Source of the DNA: Ampullaceana balthica
Taxonomy: Eukaryota; Mollusca; Gastropoda; Lymnaeidae
Assembly: GCA_944989445.1 (NCBI GenBank)
Contig: CALYLW010000019.1
Coordinates: 2,660,648 to 2,724,647 of the forward strand
Direction: 5' to 3'
DNA: 64,000 nucleotides
Shown here: one piece after another, positions 1 through 15,696 of the stretch
Layout of the letters: each line of letters opens with the position of its first letter
Position numbering within the stretch: position 1 is the first letter of the stretch
Notes under the pieces: model-generated
What the model saw: the letters and a program-made list of their open reading frames with translations, nothing else
Told to the model about the DNA's origin: nothing
The model's database searches: none
Made by a program: the position numbers and the translations under genes

Positions 1-185
1 TTTTCATCTCTACAATAAACAGAAAATGGGGAGGGGTGGGCGGGGAGATAAGCTTTGAGTTTTTCCTTATCCAGAGTTTGTGTGACGCACTGGTTGGTCC
101 TTGACCTTGCTCAACTATATCATAAAGCAAACAACACAAAAACTCCCAATATACGAGGGACTCCCCCCCCCCAAAATTATCCCAG
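1..185. other. flank with no gene seen
   Basis: G-rich and C-rich runs and AT-rich DNA. No open frame or repeat family recognised. The first exon of the STRA6-like gene that follows must lie here or, more likely, before the window. Confidence 0.5.
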
Positions 186-186
186 C

Positions 187-650
187 CCTACACTCCGCCT
201 CATTCTTTAAAGGCCTCTAGGCTATCTCCGCCTCATTCTCAAACGCCTCTATAGGCTATCCCCGCCTCATGCTCAGTGCTCAAACGCCTCTAGGCTATCC
301 CCGCCTCATTCTCAAACACCTCTAGGCTATCCACGCCTCATTCTCAAACGCCTCTAGGCTATCCCCGCCTCATTCTCAAACGCCTCTAGGCTATCCCCAC
401 CTCATTCTCAAACGCCTCTAGGCTATCCCCGCCTCATTCTCAAACGCCTCTAGGCTATCCCCGCCTCATTCTCAAACGCCTCTAGGCTATCCCCGCATCA
501 TGCTCAGTGCTCAAACGCCTCTAGGCTATCCCCGCCTCATTCTCAAACGCCTCTAGGCTATCACCGCCTCATTCTCAAACGCCTCTAGGCTATCCCCGCC
601 TCATTCTCAAACGCCTCTAGGCTATCCCCACATCAAGCTCAGTGCCCAAA
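187..650. repeat. 32-bp minisatellite, about 14 copies
   Basis: A unit built on CGCCTCTAGGCTATCCCCGC plus CTCATTCTCAAA repeats head to tail. Two or three copies carry a small insertion (GCTCAGTG). There are no unique spacers between units. It lies about 0.5 kb upstream of the STRA6-like exon, so it is probably in that gene's intron. Confidence 0.9.
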
Positions 651-811
651 TGCCTTTGGGTCGAGATCTTTTGTTTAATTTTTTTTATAGAAAATTTGAA
701 ATTCTTTGAAAGCCACTGAAAATCTATGAATCCCACTGTTTCGAATGATCTTTACAAAAAAAATTGCATCTCAAAATCCAAAATTATCATTATACCATAC
801 AATGTTTCAAC

Positions 812-1096
812 AGTCGGTGGTCGAGTGGCAGCGCACTGGACTGTCGTACCGATGGTCACGGGTTCGAATCCGTGTGAAGGCAAGGGCTTGTTCCCGGGGC
901 CTAGGGCGTCCCTGAGTCACCCCGCTCCGAATGGGTACCTAACTACTATGTAGTTAGGCGGCTGGGTAATGCGTGGAACCCACAAAGCCGTGGCCTGTGA
1001 ATGTTGCATCACTTGCCAACAGATCATCTGTCATGGTCTGTGGAAGCAACTATCTTCTGCATAGAAGGAGCGTCTGTATAGATAAGATAAGATAAG
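812..1096 (+). mobile_element. tRNA-derived SINE, full length
   Basis: A box-like TGGTCGAGTGG (about 818) and a B box GGTTCGAATCC (about 861) mark a tRNA-derived RNA polymerase III promoter. A body of about 200 bp unrelated to tRNA follows, ending in a (GATAA)n-type tail at 1081-1096. Related copies lie at 44697-44943 (minus strand) and as 3'-end fragments near 27207 and 31823. It ends about 55 bp before the splice acceptor of the STRA6-like exon. Confidence 0.82.
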
Positions 1097-1140
1097 TCTC
1101 ATATCAAACAATGGCAATGTTCCAACAGCTATTTAACTCA

Positions 1141-1153
1141 TATTTTCATTCAG
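1141..1153 (+). promoter_or_regulatory. 3' splice acceptor of the STRA6-like exon
   Basis: A pyrimidine-rich stretch ends in CAG at 1151-1153. The paralogue has the equivalent CAG at 40282-40284, and the coding sequences after both align codon for codon without a gap. That argues for splicing here rather than an ATG start at 1157. Confidence 0.7.
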
Positions 1154-3268
1154 ATAATGAACCTCCAAAACTTCAGCATCTACACCATCAACTACTGGTT
1201 CGTTCTTCCTACAGTGCTGTTCCTGGTGCTCCTCTCGTTCCTAGAGAAGAGAAAAAGCCACCAAGACGTCTGCGACGGCCGCCCGGCCCTCATCATACCC
1301 TTCTCATTCCTGGACGGCTTCGACAACCGGACGGCCTACGCCATGGCCTTCGGCACAATCACCAGCACCATCACGTCGCTCGTCACGTCAAGAAACACGC
1401 TTGGACTGAGGTTTCCGCTGTGGGGACAGGCGCTCTACTCGTACATTGACGCGTTCATCGCTTGTCTGACGTGCTTCTCGCTGTTTGCTTGCCTGTCCAC
1501 TAGGTACCGGGCCGTGGGCAACGTCATCTGCATAATTTATTCAGCGGTATGGCTAAACCTGAACATTGTCAACACAATGACAGAAGTGGAGGAAATAAAA
1601 CATGTAAACGAGTCAAATTACACCCAATGGCTGAAAGACTTGGGCATTCTAGAAGAACTCGAACTTCTCGAATTGAAGAAAGCGCGCGTGCTTCTACAAG
1701 GACTCCCGCCTATTTTTTGTCAAGTGATCTTGATTGCGTATTGCACCGACGTGCTCCGAAGATGTGTGATGTCGCGTGTTTTTGTAGACAACAGCATCCC
1801 AGGAGCTGCCCAGCCCCACCAACAGCTCCACGTCAAGTGGGTTTTCAGTAAATCTAAAGACGTTACCCTTAAAAAGGGGAGTTTCATATTGAACAAAACG
1901 TTTGTGGAGTTGATGCGGGACAGCGTAGAGCTCAAACTCCTTACCAATTTCCCTTTTTTCAAGTACCCAACTCGAATCGTCGCCGGGGTTTTCGTTCTTG
2001 TGCTCATCGTTTATTGGTTGGGGGTTATGTTCATCTGCGATACAATACAAGGACTGTACTACGCTTTCTCTTTTATAAATGACCTCAGCCCGTTGATCAA
2101 GTTTGAAGCCCATTACTTCACCGCTGTGAGAATCGTCGCCATAATATCTCTTGTCGTTTCCATTTCCAATGCCGCCTTGCACATCTTCCTGTTCACGAGA
2201 AATTACCGCTACCACATGATGAAAATTTACCAAGGCGACAAGTCATTCGTGCGGTCGGCAGCTACGTCCTCTCCCCAGTACATACTGACCAGCGGCATGA
2301 TCTACCCGGGGTATCAGATAGCGTTCATGATGTGGGGCCTCGCTATCAGCTTCGGGTTCACACTGATCCTGGGGATCGCGCTCGTGGAAGTTTACTTTAC
2401 GCTTAAGCGTTTTGGTTACTTGGAGAAGGTGCTGCGCAAACTGGGCGAGCTGATGGTCTTTCCCGTCATACTCGTGTTTGTGTTCTGCGCGCAAGTCTTC
2501 ATCAGCAAAAACTTCTTTCTTCAAGACAAACTCAACTATTACGACAAGCACAAGCCCCTGAACGTCAACAACAGAAAACTCTACGAGCTTGTCAGCTATT
2601 ACTCCCTGTTCGCCAACATGGCGGTGGGTTTGTTTACGTGCTTCCTTCGAATCGTGTTGAACGCGTTCTTCGGGATATTCTTCGTCGACCGCCTGGACAA
2701 GAGCTTCTTCACCCGCGACATGGAGAAGCTGGACAGCGGCTACATGGCGTACATTTCCATGTTGTCGGTGGACAACGCCCACAACAATCCCAGCATGCGG
2801 GTCTTCGCGCACTTCCTGTGGATGAGAGGGATGGCGTTCCGGTGTAAGGTCAAGCTGACTGGACGCGACTGCCGAGACGATTCGGATCTCAACAGTGCCT
2901 GGGCCTCTCAGATCGACAACTGCTGGGCTAAACCCGATTCTGCTGAGTACGCCGGTGACCACCAGAATGGTGTCGCTGGCTACACGGGCGCACAGGCGTC
3001 TGGTGATTTCAAAAACTTTACCTTCACCACGCCGGCAAAGATTCGCTGGTTTCTGGCCTACACTCTCCTACACAACCCGCAGCTGATCAGACTCAGGAAG
3101 AACGCCCTGCCGCAGCGACCGCACGAGACTGTAAACTCTGGCACAGACTGTCGAGTAGAGTTGCCACGTAGTGATTTGTTGGAGAAATCGGAGCAACAAT
3201 CTGGTATCGCTAGTCATATAACCGAGGATTCGCAACAGCTCGCGTCAGTAGATGGATCTCAAGTTTAG
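1154..3268 (+). CDS. STRA6-like membrane protein, paralogue 1 (large 3' exon)
   Basis: Multi-pass membrane protein of the STRA6 (retinol uptake receptor) family; STRA6 moves retinol from its binding protein across the plasma membrane, but the ligand here is unknown. About nine hydrophobic segments fit the family. Family-like motifs are DGFDNRTAYAMAFG near residue 50, RNYRYHMMKIYQGDKSF near 350, YPGYQIAFMMWGL near 380 and DNAHNNPSMRVFAH near 540. An ATG at 1157 would give 703 residues. However, the sequence before 1154 (TATTTTCATTCAG) is a good splice acceptor at exactly the same codon as in the paralogue at 40285, so I take 1154 as an exon start with the first exon outside the window. The frame is intact to the stop at 3266. 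The acidic and serine-rich tail is unlike the paralogue's. A Helitron-split repeat begins about 400 bp downstream. Confidence 0.88.
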   Translation: MMNLQNFSIYTINYWFVLPTVLFLVLLSFLEKRKSHQDVCDGRPALIIPFSFLDGFDNRTAYAMAFGTITSTITSLVTSRNTLGLRFPLWGQALYSYIDAFIACLTCFSLFACLSTRYRAVGNVICIIYSAVWLNLNIVNTMTEVEEIKHVNESNYTQWLKDLGILEELELLELKKARVLLQGLPPIFCQVILIAYCTDVLRRCVMSRVFVDNSIPGAAQPHQQLHVKWVFSKSKDVTLKKGSFILNKTFVELMRDSVELKLLTNFPFFKYPTRIVAGVFVLVLIVYWLGVMFICDTIQGLYYAFSFINDLSPLIKFEAHYFTAVRIVAIISLVVSISNAALHIFLFTRNYRYHMMKIYQGDKSFVRSAATSSPQYILTSGMIYPGYQIAFMMWGLAISFGFTLILGIALVEVYFTLKRFGYLEKVLRKLGELMVFPVILVFVFCAQVFISKNFFLQDKLNYYDKHKPLNVNNRKLYELVSYYSLFANMAVGLFTCFLRIVLNAFFGIFFVDRLDKSFFTRDMEKLDSGYMAYISMLSVDNAHNNPSMRVFAHFLWMRGMAFRCKVKLTGRDCRDDSDLNSAWASQIDNCWAKPDSAEYAGDHQNGVAGYTGAQASGDFKNFTFTTPAKIRWFLAYTLLHNPQLIRLRKNALPQRPHETVNSGTDCRVELPRSDLLEKSEQQSGIASHITEDSQQLASVDGSQV

Positions 3269-3655
3269 GTTACGATTGATCTAATGGTTAGGCTAAAATG
3301 GATCTCGTGGTTGGGTTAAGACATTTGGCAGTACCCGATTTTTAAAAAAAATTAGGAACGATCCCAAAACATTTATTTCTGCCAAAGTGATCCTGAAACT
3401 AGCTTCTTTGTCATGAAGAAGTGGAATAATGAAGAGTTTATTATGGGATCATGCATCAGCATACACTGGTACCTTGGTATACGCCTTTAATCCGTACCAA
3501 ACAGGACGTTTACCAAACGTAATTTTCCCATAACAAATAAAGGGAAAATGATAGTTCATTCACATGAAGAAAAAAAGCATATTGTTACTGCTGGCATATT
3601 ACTATTACGTGTTTATCGACGTGGTAGTATAAAATTATTTAAACACTAATTGATA
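3269..3655. other. 3' flank of STRA6-like gene 1, no gene seen
   Basis: AT-rich sequence with one AATAAA-like string (CAAATAAAGGG near 3534) that could serve as a polyadenylation signal. No open frame of note. Confidence 0.4.
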
Positions 3656-3855
3656 CTAAACTAAACGAATAATTTAAAAAAACCGTAAAAAAACACTTTT
3701 TTACTATAAATCATTTATGTACGAGAAAAACTAAAAGAATATAAATTATAATACGCAGTGCAAGACAATCCAAAAATACAAAATTGTAGTTAAGTCTCGC
3801 AAAACATATATTTTAATATAATGCGCACCGCTCAGAAATATGTTTACAAAAAGTA
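3656..3855 (+). repeat. family A repeat, left part (split by the Helitron)
   Basis: It contains AAAACCGTAAAAA, ACTATAAATCATTTATGTACGAG-like sequence and TAATACGCA/TGCGCACC motifs. It aligns in order with the reverse complement of 20330-20552. It stops abruptly at 3855, where the Helitron begins, and the alignment resumes at 15725. Confidence 0.8.
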
Positions 3856-4394
3856 TCTAATATATAAAGCTCAGTAGGTGTTTGTATGTTTCACTTTTCG
3901 ACTTTCTGTTAGACAATCACGGAAAAACCAAATGACGGACGGGGACCAAATTTGGCAGGACGGTTCCTTTTACCCTGAAGGTGGTTTTAAGTTAGTTTTT
4001 GTAATTGTCCATTTTGCCCGAATGCCGTAAATTAAATAATCAGAAAATGCAGAGACAAAGAATAAAAAATTTAACCTCATTTCTGTATTGAACAAATTTA
4101 CGCGGACGTTCAAATGCCGTTCAAAGCGAGTTACTTTTGGTGACGTTTTTTCCCCAATACTTTATTTTCAGCGCTGCGCATTCAAAAAATATTATAATGT
4201 CTAATTACGGTGCGCACATTTTCGTGTACGCTTCATAATTTGAGCTGTGTATTACAAAGAATTGTCATTTTCTTTACTGTTACTTTCTATATATTAGATA
4301 GACACGTAAACATATTTAATTACAACTGCCACACGATGCATTAGATTTAATTCTTTACACGTTTAAATTTAATTGCGAATTTGTTTTAATTATT

Positions 4395-5440
4395 TTCTGT
4401 TCCATAACTCGACATTTAATAAAAACCTATTTATGTAATAAATGGGACAGTATTTTTTTTCAAGGCTTCATTTTTAGCGTTGCGCGTTCTAAAATCTTTT
4501 ATCGCCTGATTACTACTGTGCGCACATTTTCGTGAACGCATCTTAAATTTAGATGTGTCCTATTAATATAACATTCATATTTTGTTTGTCTTTTACATAA
4601 GCTATTGTCTTTTACATATTATAACCTATACACTTATACTATTTAAACTTAGGCTACCGGACCTATTAACATAAGTAGATTAAACGAAATAAAGTGATCC
4701 TGAAAACGCTTAATTATTTTGTTTTGCGAATTGAATTTGTTATGTTCATTCCTTTGTAGTTGGATTAACAAAGGCCATTTTCAAAATCGATTATTGTCAT
4801 GGTTTCACATGCGTTTGAACATAAAATTGATTTGTTTAAATTAGGAATATAGCCTAATTTCTTTATTTATCTTTATTATCTTTATCTCATAGACGCTGTT
4901 GCAAATATTGTATTAATTACAATTGTGTTACGATGCAGTGTCGTAAATATATAAGAGCCTTTTTAGTGACGACAGTGGCAGAGATCTTTTGGAAAAATGT
5001 CAACAAAGCAGTGGCCTTTTTTAATGGATACAAACAAAAAAACATAAAAATATCAACTGAGCTTTATATATTAGGGCCTACATATGCGTTTAAATTATTT
5101 TATTTCAATTATTTTCAAGATGCATTGTATTAATATTTTACATGCAATGAGTAAAATTGGGATTTTAAAAAAAATTAATTCATAACTCGACATTTAATTA
5201 AAACCCATAGAGGTAGCGAGTTTATTTTATGTGAAAAGCGATGGCATATGTCAAATAAACTTTCAATTTAAAAAAGTTTACATAACCTATATATTTACAC
5301 TATACATTATAAACTTTCGCTACCGAACGTATTAACAGAAGTTGACTAAGTTTAATATAGTGATCCTGAAAACGCTTAATTAATATGAAGTGCGAATTGA
5401 ACATGTTATGTTCTTTCCTTTGTATTCGGAATAACATAGA
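4395..5440. repeat. diverged direct repeat inside the Helitron 5' part
   Basis: Segments around 4395-4790 and 5175-5440 share CATAACTCGACATTTAAT, AGTGATCCTGAAAACGCTTA and following sequence in the same order. A second pair around 4167 and 4470 shares GTGCGCACATTTTCGTG. These look like old internal tandem duplications. The short frames at 4933 and 5697 within the area show no recognisable protein. Confidence 0.6.
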
Positions 5441-6306
5441 TCAATTCTAAAGCTGCTTTTTAATCATTTTTCAGATGTAGAGTAATTATAATGAGACAGT
5501 TCCATCTTTTATTTAATGTGGATATATATATACAAATATTTTTCACAAACAAAATCTGGTGTGTGTGTATTGAATATAATTTACTAAATATGATGCCTTA
5601 TCAGAAATAGGGAACAAAATAATATTCCTTTTGAAATTATACACATTTCACAAAAACCGTAAATATAAATAGAGCTGTGTCATTTTATTATATTAGTTGC
5701 AAATAAAAACATTTACATTTGGTTTGGCTTTGCGATATAAAGCAATGTCCTATTTCCGGGTACTTTCTTTATTTTACAGTAATGTGCTTTTGACCAATGA
5801 TTCCGTTTTTTCTTACATCAGCTATATGACTATACTTTTAAACTTTAGCTACCAGAAAACACCATCATGTTGTCCGCGGGCACGTGGTTACCCTCAAAGA
5901 CCATTAGAGTCACGTGCAGACCTATTTTTAAAATTACACAACTCAGATTCGTTATATCAGAAGAGTTCATCAAATTGTTAGTCCATGTTACGACTCATTA
6001 CCCATGAAAATGCTCTTATAAAAAATGTTGGTAATACATTGATGCATATCAAACTGAACACACATGAACCTGATTAGCACATACAATTTATTAGCGATTA
6101 ATGAGCTTTGTTACTAGCTGTCTATGTGGGCCATTTTTGAAAGATACTTACACATATATGTGATTATATAAACAACATATTATTTCAATTGTGAATCTTT
6201 TCATACTTTCACCAATCAACTCGGTATGTAACTAAACATCACCATTTTTTTTCATTTTTAAAGGTCTCAATAATAACAATCATTTTGACTACCGCTGGCT
6301 GGCTTT

Positions 6307-6308
<2 letters not shown>

Positions 6309-6342
<34 letters not shown>
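6309..6342. repeat. (AT)n microsatellite
   Basis: An uninterrupted AT dinucleotide run inside the noncoding 5' part of the Helitron. Confidence 0.9.
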
Positions 6343-6344
<2 letters not shown>

Positions 6345-6985
6345 TATATATTAATAATAAAAATAAAATAATTATATATTTTAAACACCATTTGATACCT
6401 ATCCGCACATTATTTTTTCAGAACTACAGTTTAAAACAACTATTTCATTAAATCGGGAAAATAGACAAATTTTATAATAATAATAATTGGAAATTTTTGT
6501 AACACAATGAGAGAAATATATGTCGCACTAAATCGCACCACTAATGAACTTATATTTCAGCTCCGGATATTGACGCCATATTCAAAGTATAAAAATTAAA
6601 TAACAAAGAGTGCTTTTATATTTACTACTAAATTTTAATTTCAATCAAAACTGTATAGTCCTAAGACGTTTTGATTTAAACTCAAAGTATATGGTTATAT
6701 AAAATAAATATACTATACTACACAATGCATTTTAAATGAAAGCAATTGAAATCCATTTGTCATTGTGATGGTTTTGAATAACATACAAGTCAATAACTTT
6801 TACCACATACTCATGCCAGCCTTTCATCTAATCAATCTAAGTATTTGTTTAATCGACCACTTTCAATTAATTTTGTATATAGTTAATGTGACAACAAAAT
6901 ATCAACATGTGATTATAATTTGTGTGTATTTACACAAGTACTTCCTATTTGTGTACATTTTTACCAGAATATAAAAGTGCACCTG

Positions 6986-9900
6986 ATGCCAAAAATGCCA
7001 GGAAAAAGGAAAAGTTCCATTGGAAGAAAATCTTCTGCTGCAAAAAACATGACTATAAAAAGGTCATTCCAAATGGAACATGTAACAGATCAAACACTTG
7101 CTACTGAAAATGGGGATAGAAAAATATATAGAAAATCACAGACCAGTTCTAAAGATTTGTTCATAGGCATACGAGAAGCGGCTAATACAAATCACAAACA
7201 CTCAAACCGAAAAAAGGACAGATCTAATGACATAAGTCTGACAATTGATAATGAAATAATGCACATAACACAAGAATCAAGAGAATCAAGACTAGAAAAA
7301 ATAAGAAAAGGCGTTGCGGAAAAAAGAATACTCGAAGAAAATAAATCTCTAAAAGTGAGAATTGAGGCTGTAAATAAAAAGTGTCTGCAAAAAATTGACT
7401 AGAAACACAACAAATCAGAAAAGCGAGACTTGAGGCTGTAAGAAAAAGAGCGTCTGAAAAAAGGAGACTTGAAACAGATGAATCTAGAAAACGTAGATTA
7501 GAGGAAATGGCAAGGCGGAATTCAGAAAAAAGGAGACAAGAACAACTAGATTCCAGAAAAACTAGACTAGAAGCTGTACGAAAGAGAGTGTCTGAAAAAA
7601 GGAGAACTCGAACAGATGAATCAAGAAAATCTAGATTGGAGGAATCGGCAAGCCGAAATTCAGAAAAAAGGAGACAAGAAGAACTAGATTCCATTAAAAC
7701 TAGACTAGAAGCTGAAAGAAAAAGAGGGTCTGAAAAAATGAGACTTGAAACAAAAGAATCTAGAAATGTCAGAATGGACGCAGTAAGAAAAAGAAATTTG
7801 GCAACAAGAATGCATGAAGCACCAGACACCAGACAAGCCAGATTGAATGTGATAAAAACAAAATTAGCTAACAAAAGGCGGCAAAAATCAAAAGCTACCA
7901 GAAATATAATATTAATGGAAAAAAGAATTAGAGCACCAAAATCAAGAGGACTTGATACAAATAATTTGTTTTTAATGGGGTTTTCATACTCGACTGACCT
8001 TAATTTGGATAACTATACAAACTTAGCTATTGGCATCATTGATGTCGTTTGTAATTATTGCAATGCAGTTAAATTTAAAAGTGAACCTCCAGGTATATGC
8101 TGCTCAAACGGTAAAGTTCATTTGCCAAAACTTCTGTCTCCACCTGAGCCATTACAGTCTTTAATGGTAGGAGCCACACCAACATCAAGACATTTTTTGG
8201 ACAAAATAAGACGATACAACTCCTGCTTGCAAATGACGTCTTTTGGTGCCACACAAAAAATAAGAGAACCTGGATTTATGCCAACTTTTAAGGTCCAATG
8301 ACAAATATACCACTACCCTGGGCTCACTTCTTCCTGTTGGTGATGATCAACCACAATTTCTTCAATTATATTTCATGGGCGATAATGTTTCCGAAGCACA
8401 AAAAAGATGTTCTGTTATTCCAGGTACTGAGGAAAAAATTGTTTTAGAGCTTCCAGATTTTCTTCACAGTCATAATGCATACGTAAATCTTTTTAAGACT
8501 GCTCTCGAACAAATGCCTTCAGATGAGTGCAAAATCATTATACGCGCTGATAAAACACCAGCAGGCGAACACCTTAGGTGGTTCAATGCCCCTACTTTTG
8601 ATGAGGTAGCAGTAGTAATGGTTGGAAATAATTTTGAAAAGCGTGACATTATACTAAATAAAAGAAATAACGGTTTGCAAAGGGTACCAGAAACACACCG
8701 CTCCTATGATGCCCTACAATATCCTCTGATGTTTTGGCAAGGGGAAGATGGCTACTACTTTGGTATCCCTCAAAAAAATCCAGCCACTGGCGCTTCTATC
8801 AGTGGTAAAAAAGATTCTGCGATGGATTTTTATGCCTACCGACTAATGACACGTGCAGGGGAAGATAATTTTTATCAATTCATAGTTGATATGTTCGCAA
8901 AGATTGAAAGCGAAAGACTGTTGTACATAAATCTTAATTAAAAAAAACTCCGCGTTGAAGAATATATTCATTTGAAAGATGCAATGGCAAGTGATGGGAA
9001 TCCAAGTGAGTTAGGTCGCATGGTTATTTTGCCTTCATCAATGACTGGTAGCCCAAGGCACCTGCATGAGTACACACAAGACGCCCTCACCTATGTTCGA
9101 CAATATGGCCGGCCTGATATCTTTTTGACCTTCACATGTAATCCGAGCTGGTCGGAAATCATTGATAACCTTCATTCTGTTGACCGACATGACCTTATAG
9201 CAAGAGTGTTTAAGCAAAAATTAATCAAATTGATGGCTGTTTTAACCAAAAATTGCATTTTTGGAGAAACAAAATGTTGGCTTTATTCAGTTGAATGGCA
9301 GAAACGTGGCTTGCCGCACGCTCATATTCTGATTTGGCTGAAAGAGAAAATTCGGTCCAATGACATTGACAAAGTTATCAGTGCTGAATTACCGAACCCA
9401 GAAACTGATCCTATGTTGTTCCAAATTAGTCGGTAAGAATATGATACATGGACCGTGTGGAGCAGTAAATAGTAATTCTTCATGCATGGTTAATGGTAAA
9501 TGCTCTAAAAGATTTCCAAAGGAACTTATCAAAGAAACACGCACTGGTGTTGATGGGTATCCACTGTACCGCAGGAGCAAGCCAACTGAAGGTGGATATA
9601 CAACAACAATAAATGTTTCTAAATACAACACAAACACAGAGATTGAAGTAGACAACCGTTGGGTAGTTCCCTACAACCCTTTATTATTAAAAATGTTTGA
9701 GGCTCACATTAATGTTGAGTGGTGCCATTCTGTCAAATCCATCAAGTACATATGCAAATACGTACACAAGGGCAGTGACCAGGCTGTTTTCCAGGTACTT
9801 AATGACAACCAAATTTTGGATGAAGTTCAAGCTTTTCAAATAGGACGCTATATCAGCAGCAACGAGGCTGTTTGGAGAATTCTAAATTTTTCCAATTCAT

Positions 9901-12078
9901 GAACGTTATCCAACTGTTGTTCATCTAAGTGTTCATCTGGAAAATGGCCAAATAATCTATTTCAATCCAAATAATTTAGAGGAGAAAATTCGAGAGCCTG
10001 CTAAAACAACATTGACGGCATTTTTTAAGCTTTGTCAAAATGATAAGTTTGCTAAAACTTTATTGTATTGTGACGTTCCTCGCTATTACACCTGGAATGC
10101 AACTACCAAAAGTTTCCAGCGACGCAAACAAGGGGTTGATATTGAAGGATTTCCTGGAGTAAAATCTACGGATGCACTTGGCCGAGTCTACACTGTTCAT
10201 CCATCAAATGCTGAGTGCTTCTTTTTGCGAATGCTACTTCACATTGTCAAGGGTCCAACGTCATTTCTAGACCTTAAGAAAGTAAATAATGAACTTTTGC
10301 GAAACATATCGTAAGGCATGTGAAAAAAGAGGTTTATTCGAAAATGATGACCACTGGGATCTAACGCTATTTGAAGCATGTGCCACCAAATCACCATATC
10401 ACTTAAGGCAGCTGTTTTGTATTTTGTTAACTACCTGCAATGTTTCAAATCCTCTTCAGTTGTGGGAGAAATACAAAGAACACCTTAGTGAAGATATTCT
10501 TTTGAAAGCTAGATGTGAAAATCCAACCTTACAAATCGAACTTTCTTCAGACATTTTAAATAATGTTCTCATCCTTCTAGAGGAAATTTGTTTGTCAATG
10601 TCTGGACGAGGCCTCATGCAGTGTGGTTTACCATCTCCCAAAAGAAATAACAATACTTTTATTTCAAATGAAGTTCTGCGTCAGTTTAGTTACAATGTCG
10701 ATGATCTAAAAGCATTTAATATAGTTGCGAATGAACCACTTCTTATTGCTGATCAGAGAGAAGCTTACAATAAGGTGATGTCAATGATAAGAAAAGGTCA
10801 TGGTTGCATTTATTTCCTCGACGCCCCGGGTGGCACAGGAAAAACGTTTGTCATCAACCTACTCCTGGCCACAGTTCGGCATGAAAAAAAGATTGCAGTT
10901 GCAGTGACATCATCTGCCATTGCTTCAACACTATTGGATGGCGGTAGGACAGCACATTCCGCTTTCAAATTACCATTAAATTTAAACCACGAAGAATTTC
11001 CAGTATGCAACATTTCTAAAGGGTCTGGACAGGCTAAAGTGTTGCAAGAGTGCAGTCTTATAGTTTGGGACGAATGCACAATGTCTCACAAATGGGCACT
11101 GGAAGCCTTGAACAGGACTCTACAAGACCTGAGATCAAACGATTTAATCATGGGAGGAACTGTGGTTTTATTGGCTGGTGACTTTCGACTACTCTTCCGG
11201 TTATTCCCATGTCCACTCCAGCAGATGAACTAGATGCATGTTTAAAAGTATCTATTCTCTGGGAGCATGTCAATAGAATATCTTTGACAACCAACATGCG
11301 AGTTCATCTACAACAGGACGCTGCATCGGAGATGTTTTCTCGCCAGTTGCTTCAACTTGGAGATGGGAATATGCCTGCTGAAAGAGATAGTGGGCGTATT
11401 GCACTTCCTGGTGAATTCTGTATAGTCTTAAAGACAGCCGAGGAACTCCCAATGAAAGTGTTTCCAAATATTGAGCAACATTATCAAAATCATGCGTGGC
11501 TCTGCGAAAGAGCAATTCTAGCTCCCAAAAATAACACCGTTAACCAGATGAATATAACAATACAAAATTTAATTCCCGGAGACACTATAACTTACAAATC
11601 GATTGATACTGTTATTGATCCATCCCAGGCAGTGCTGTATCCAACTGAATTTCTAAATTCATTAGAACCACCTGGTATGCCACCTCACAACTTGAGGCTA
11701 AAAGTGGGATCGTCAATTATGCTGCTTAGAAACTTAGACCCACCAAAACTTTGCAACGGAACAAGACTTTCAATTAGGAAATTATTTACTAATGTAATTG
11801 AAGCAACAATTTTGACAGGCTGTGCTAAAGGAGAAGATGTCTTTTTACCCAGAATTCCTTTAGTGCCAACAGACATTGAATTCGAATTTAAGCGCCTTCA
11901 ATTCCCGATTCGTCTTGCATTCGCTATGTCTATCAATAAAGCACAAGGACAATCTTTGTCGGTAGCTGGAATAAATTTGCAGGAACCCTGTTTTTCTCAC
12001 GGACAACTTTATGTCGCCTGCTCAAGAGTTGGAAATCCCCAAAATCTTTTTATTTATGCACCTGATGGTAAAACTAAA

Positions 12079-12108
<30 letters not shown>
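6986..12108 (+). pseudogene. Helitron RepHel (Rep nuclease plus PIF1-type helicase), broken
   Basis: One ancestral gene now in at least seven open pieces. Order: basic N-terminus from ATG 6986; 23-residue repeats (about 7261-7900); zinc-like CNYC...GICC segment (8055-8105); Helitron-like N domain (8375-9440); HUH nuclease motif LPHAHIL at about 9313; two-tyrosine motif KYICKYVHKG at about 9745; PIF1/RecD-like helicase (10700-12100) with Walker A GGTGKT near 10830, Walker B LIVWDE near 11058, NKAQGQSL near 11935 and YVACSRVG near 12010. HUH-Y2 proteins nick and join DNA during rolling-circle transposition and the helicase unwinds it. Breaks: frameshifts near 7395, 8323, 9430, 9890, 10310 and 11190; stops TGA 8299-8301 and TAA 8939-8941. 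Most motif residues survive, so decay is moderate. The copy cannot make an intact protein. Confidence 0.9.
7261..7905 (+). repeat. 23-residue STPR-like repeats in the Helitron protein
   Basis: Across one frameshift near 7395 the translated sequence shows at least eight units of exactly 23 residues, pattern R-x-x-R-L-E-x-x-R-x-R-x-S-E-K-R-R-x-x-x-x-E-S. The coding DNA is a matching 69-bp tandem repeat (for example GTCTGAAAAAAGGAGA recurs). The spacing and basic pattern resemble the STPR (score-and-three) DNA-binding repeat described for silkworm FMBP-1 and ZNF821. Family membership is inferred from the pattern only. Confidence 0.72.
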
Positions 12109-15118
<3,010 letters not shown>

Positions 15119-15696
15119 AAAATATATATTATTTTTAAAAAACTGTTGCTCATTTACATATCGATATCTAATTGGAAAGTTAAGTTCAGCGTGAAATAAA
15201 AAAATTCTTGGCATTTTACATATATATACATCTCAGATATCTTGATTTATTAGCCTCATTTTATTGTTGCATTTGTTACTAAAATAAGATTTGTTTTTAA
15301 TTTCTATTGTTCTGATTCAATGTGTAATATAATGAATATAAGATTAAACTAAATTTTCATTATTTTGATAATTAAAATGCATCTTTTTGTTTTTAATGGT
15401 GTCTTAATTGTTCTAACTATACAAAAAGAAAACATTAACTTGAACAAATAGGCAGATATCCTTATTTACACTTAAAGACAAACATCTATGTATTAAGCAT
15501 CAATCTAATTTTTTATTTTCTACCACTTTCAAATGTTCGTTTTGTCTTAAATTTAATGTTTTCAATAGTCTGTTCAATCTAAATTCCTTTCATATAATGT
15601 TATTTTATAATCCAATAAGCACGTTATTAAGAAAAAAATGATAAAAGAATGTCAAGATGATCAATATTTTTTTTTCTTTTCGTTTTCCAACATCAA

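Noticed and set aside
187..650. Regular 32-bp direct repeats resembling a CRISPR array
   Set aside because: Units are head to tail with no unique spacers and the context is an animal genome; this is a minisatellite.
812..885. tRNA gene
   Set aside because: A and B boxes are present, but the acceptor stem does not close and a fixed tail of about 200 bp plus a (GATAA)n end follows; a second dispersed copy exists. It is a SINE head.
2243..2962. 239-codon minus-strand frame opposite STRA6-like gene 1, and similar shadows at 1694, 40435 and 41353
   Set aside because: They lie on the opposite strand of a clear, well-matched coding exon, and their composition mirrors it.
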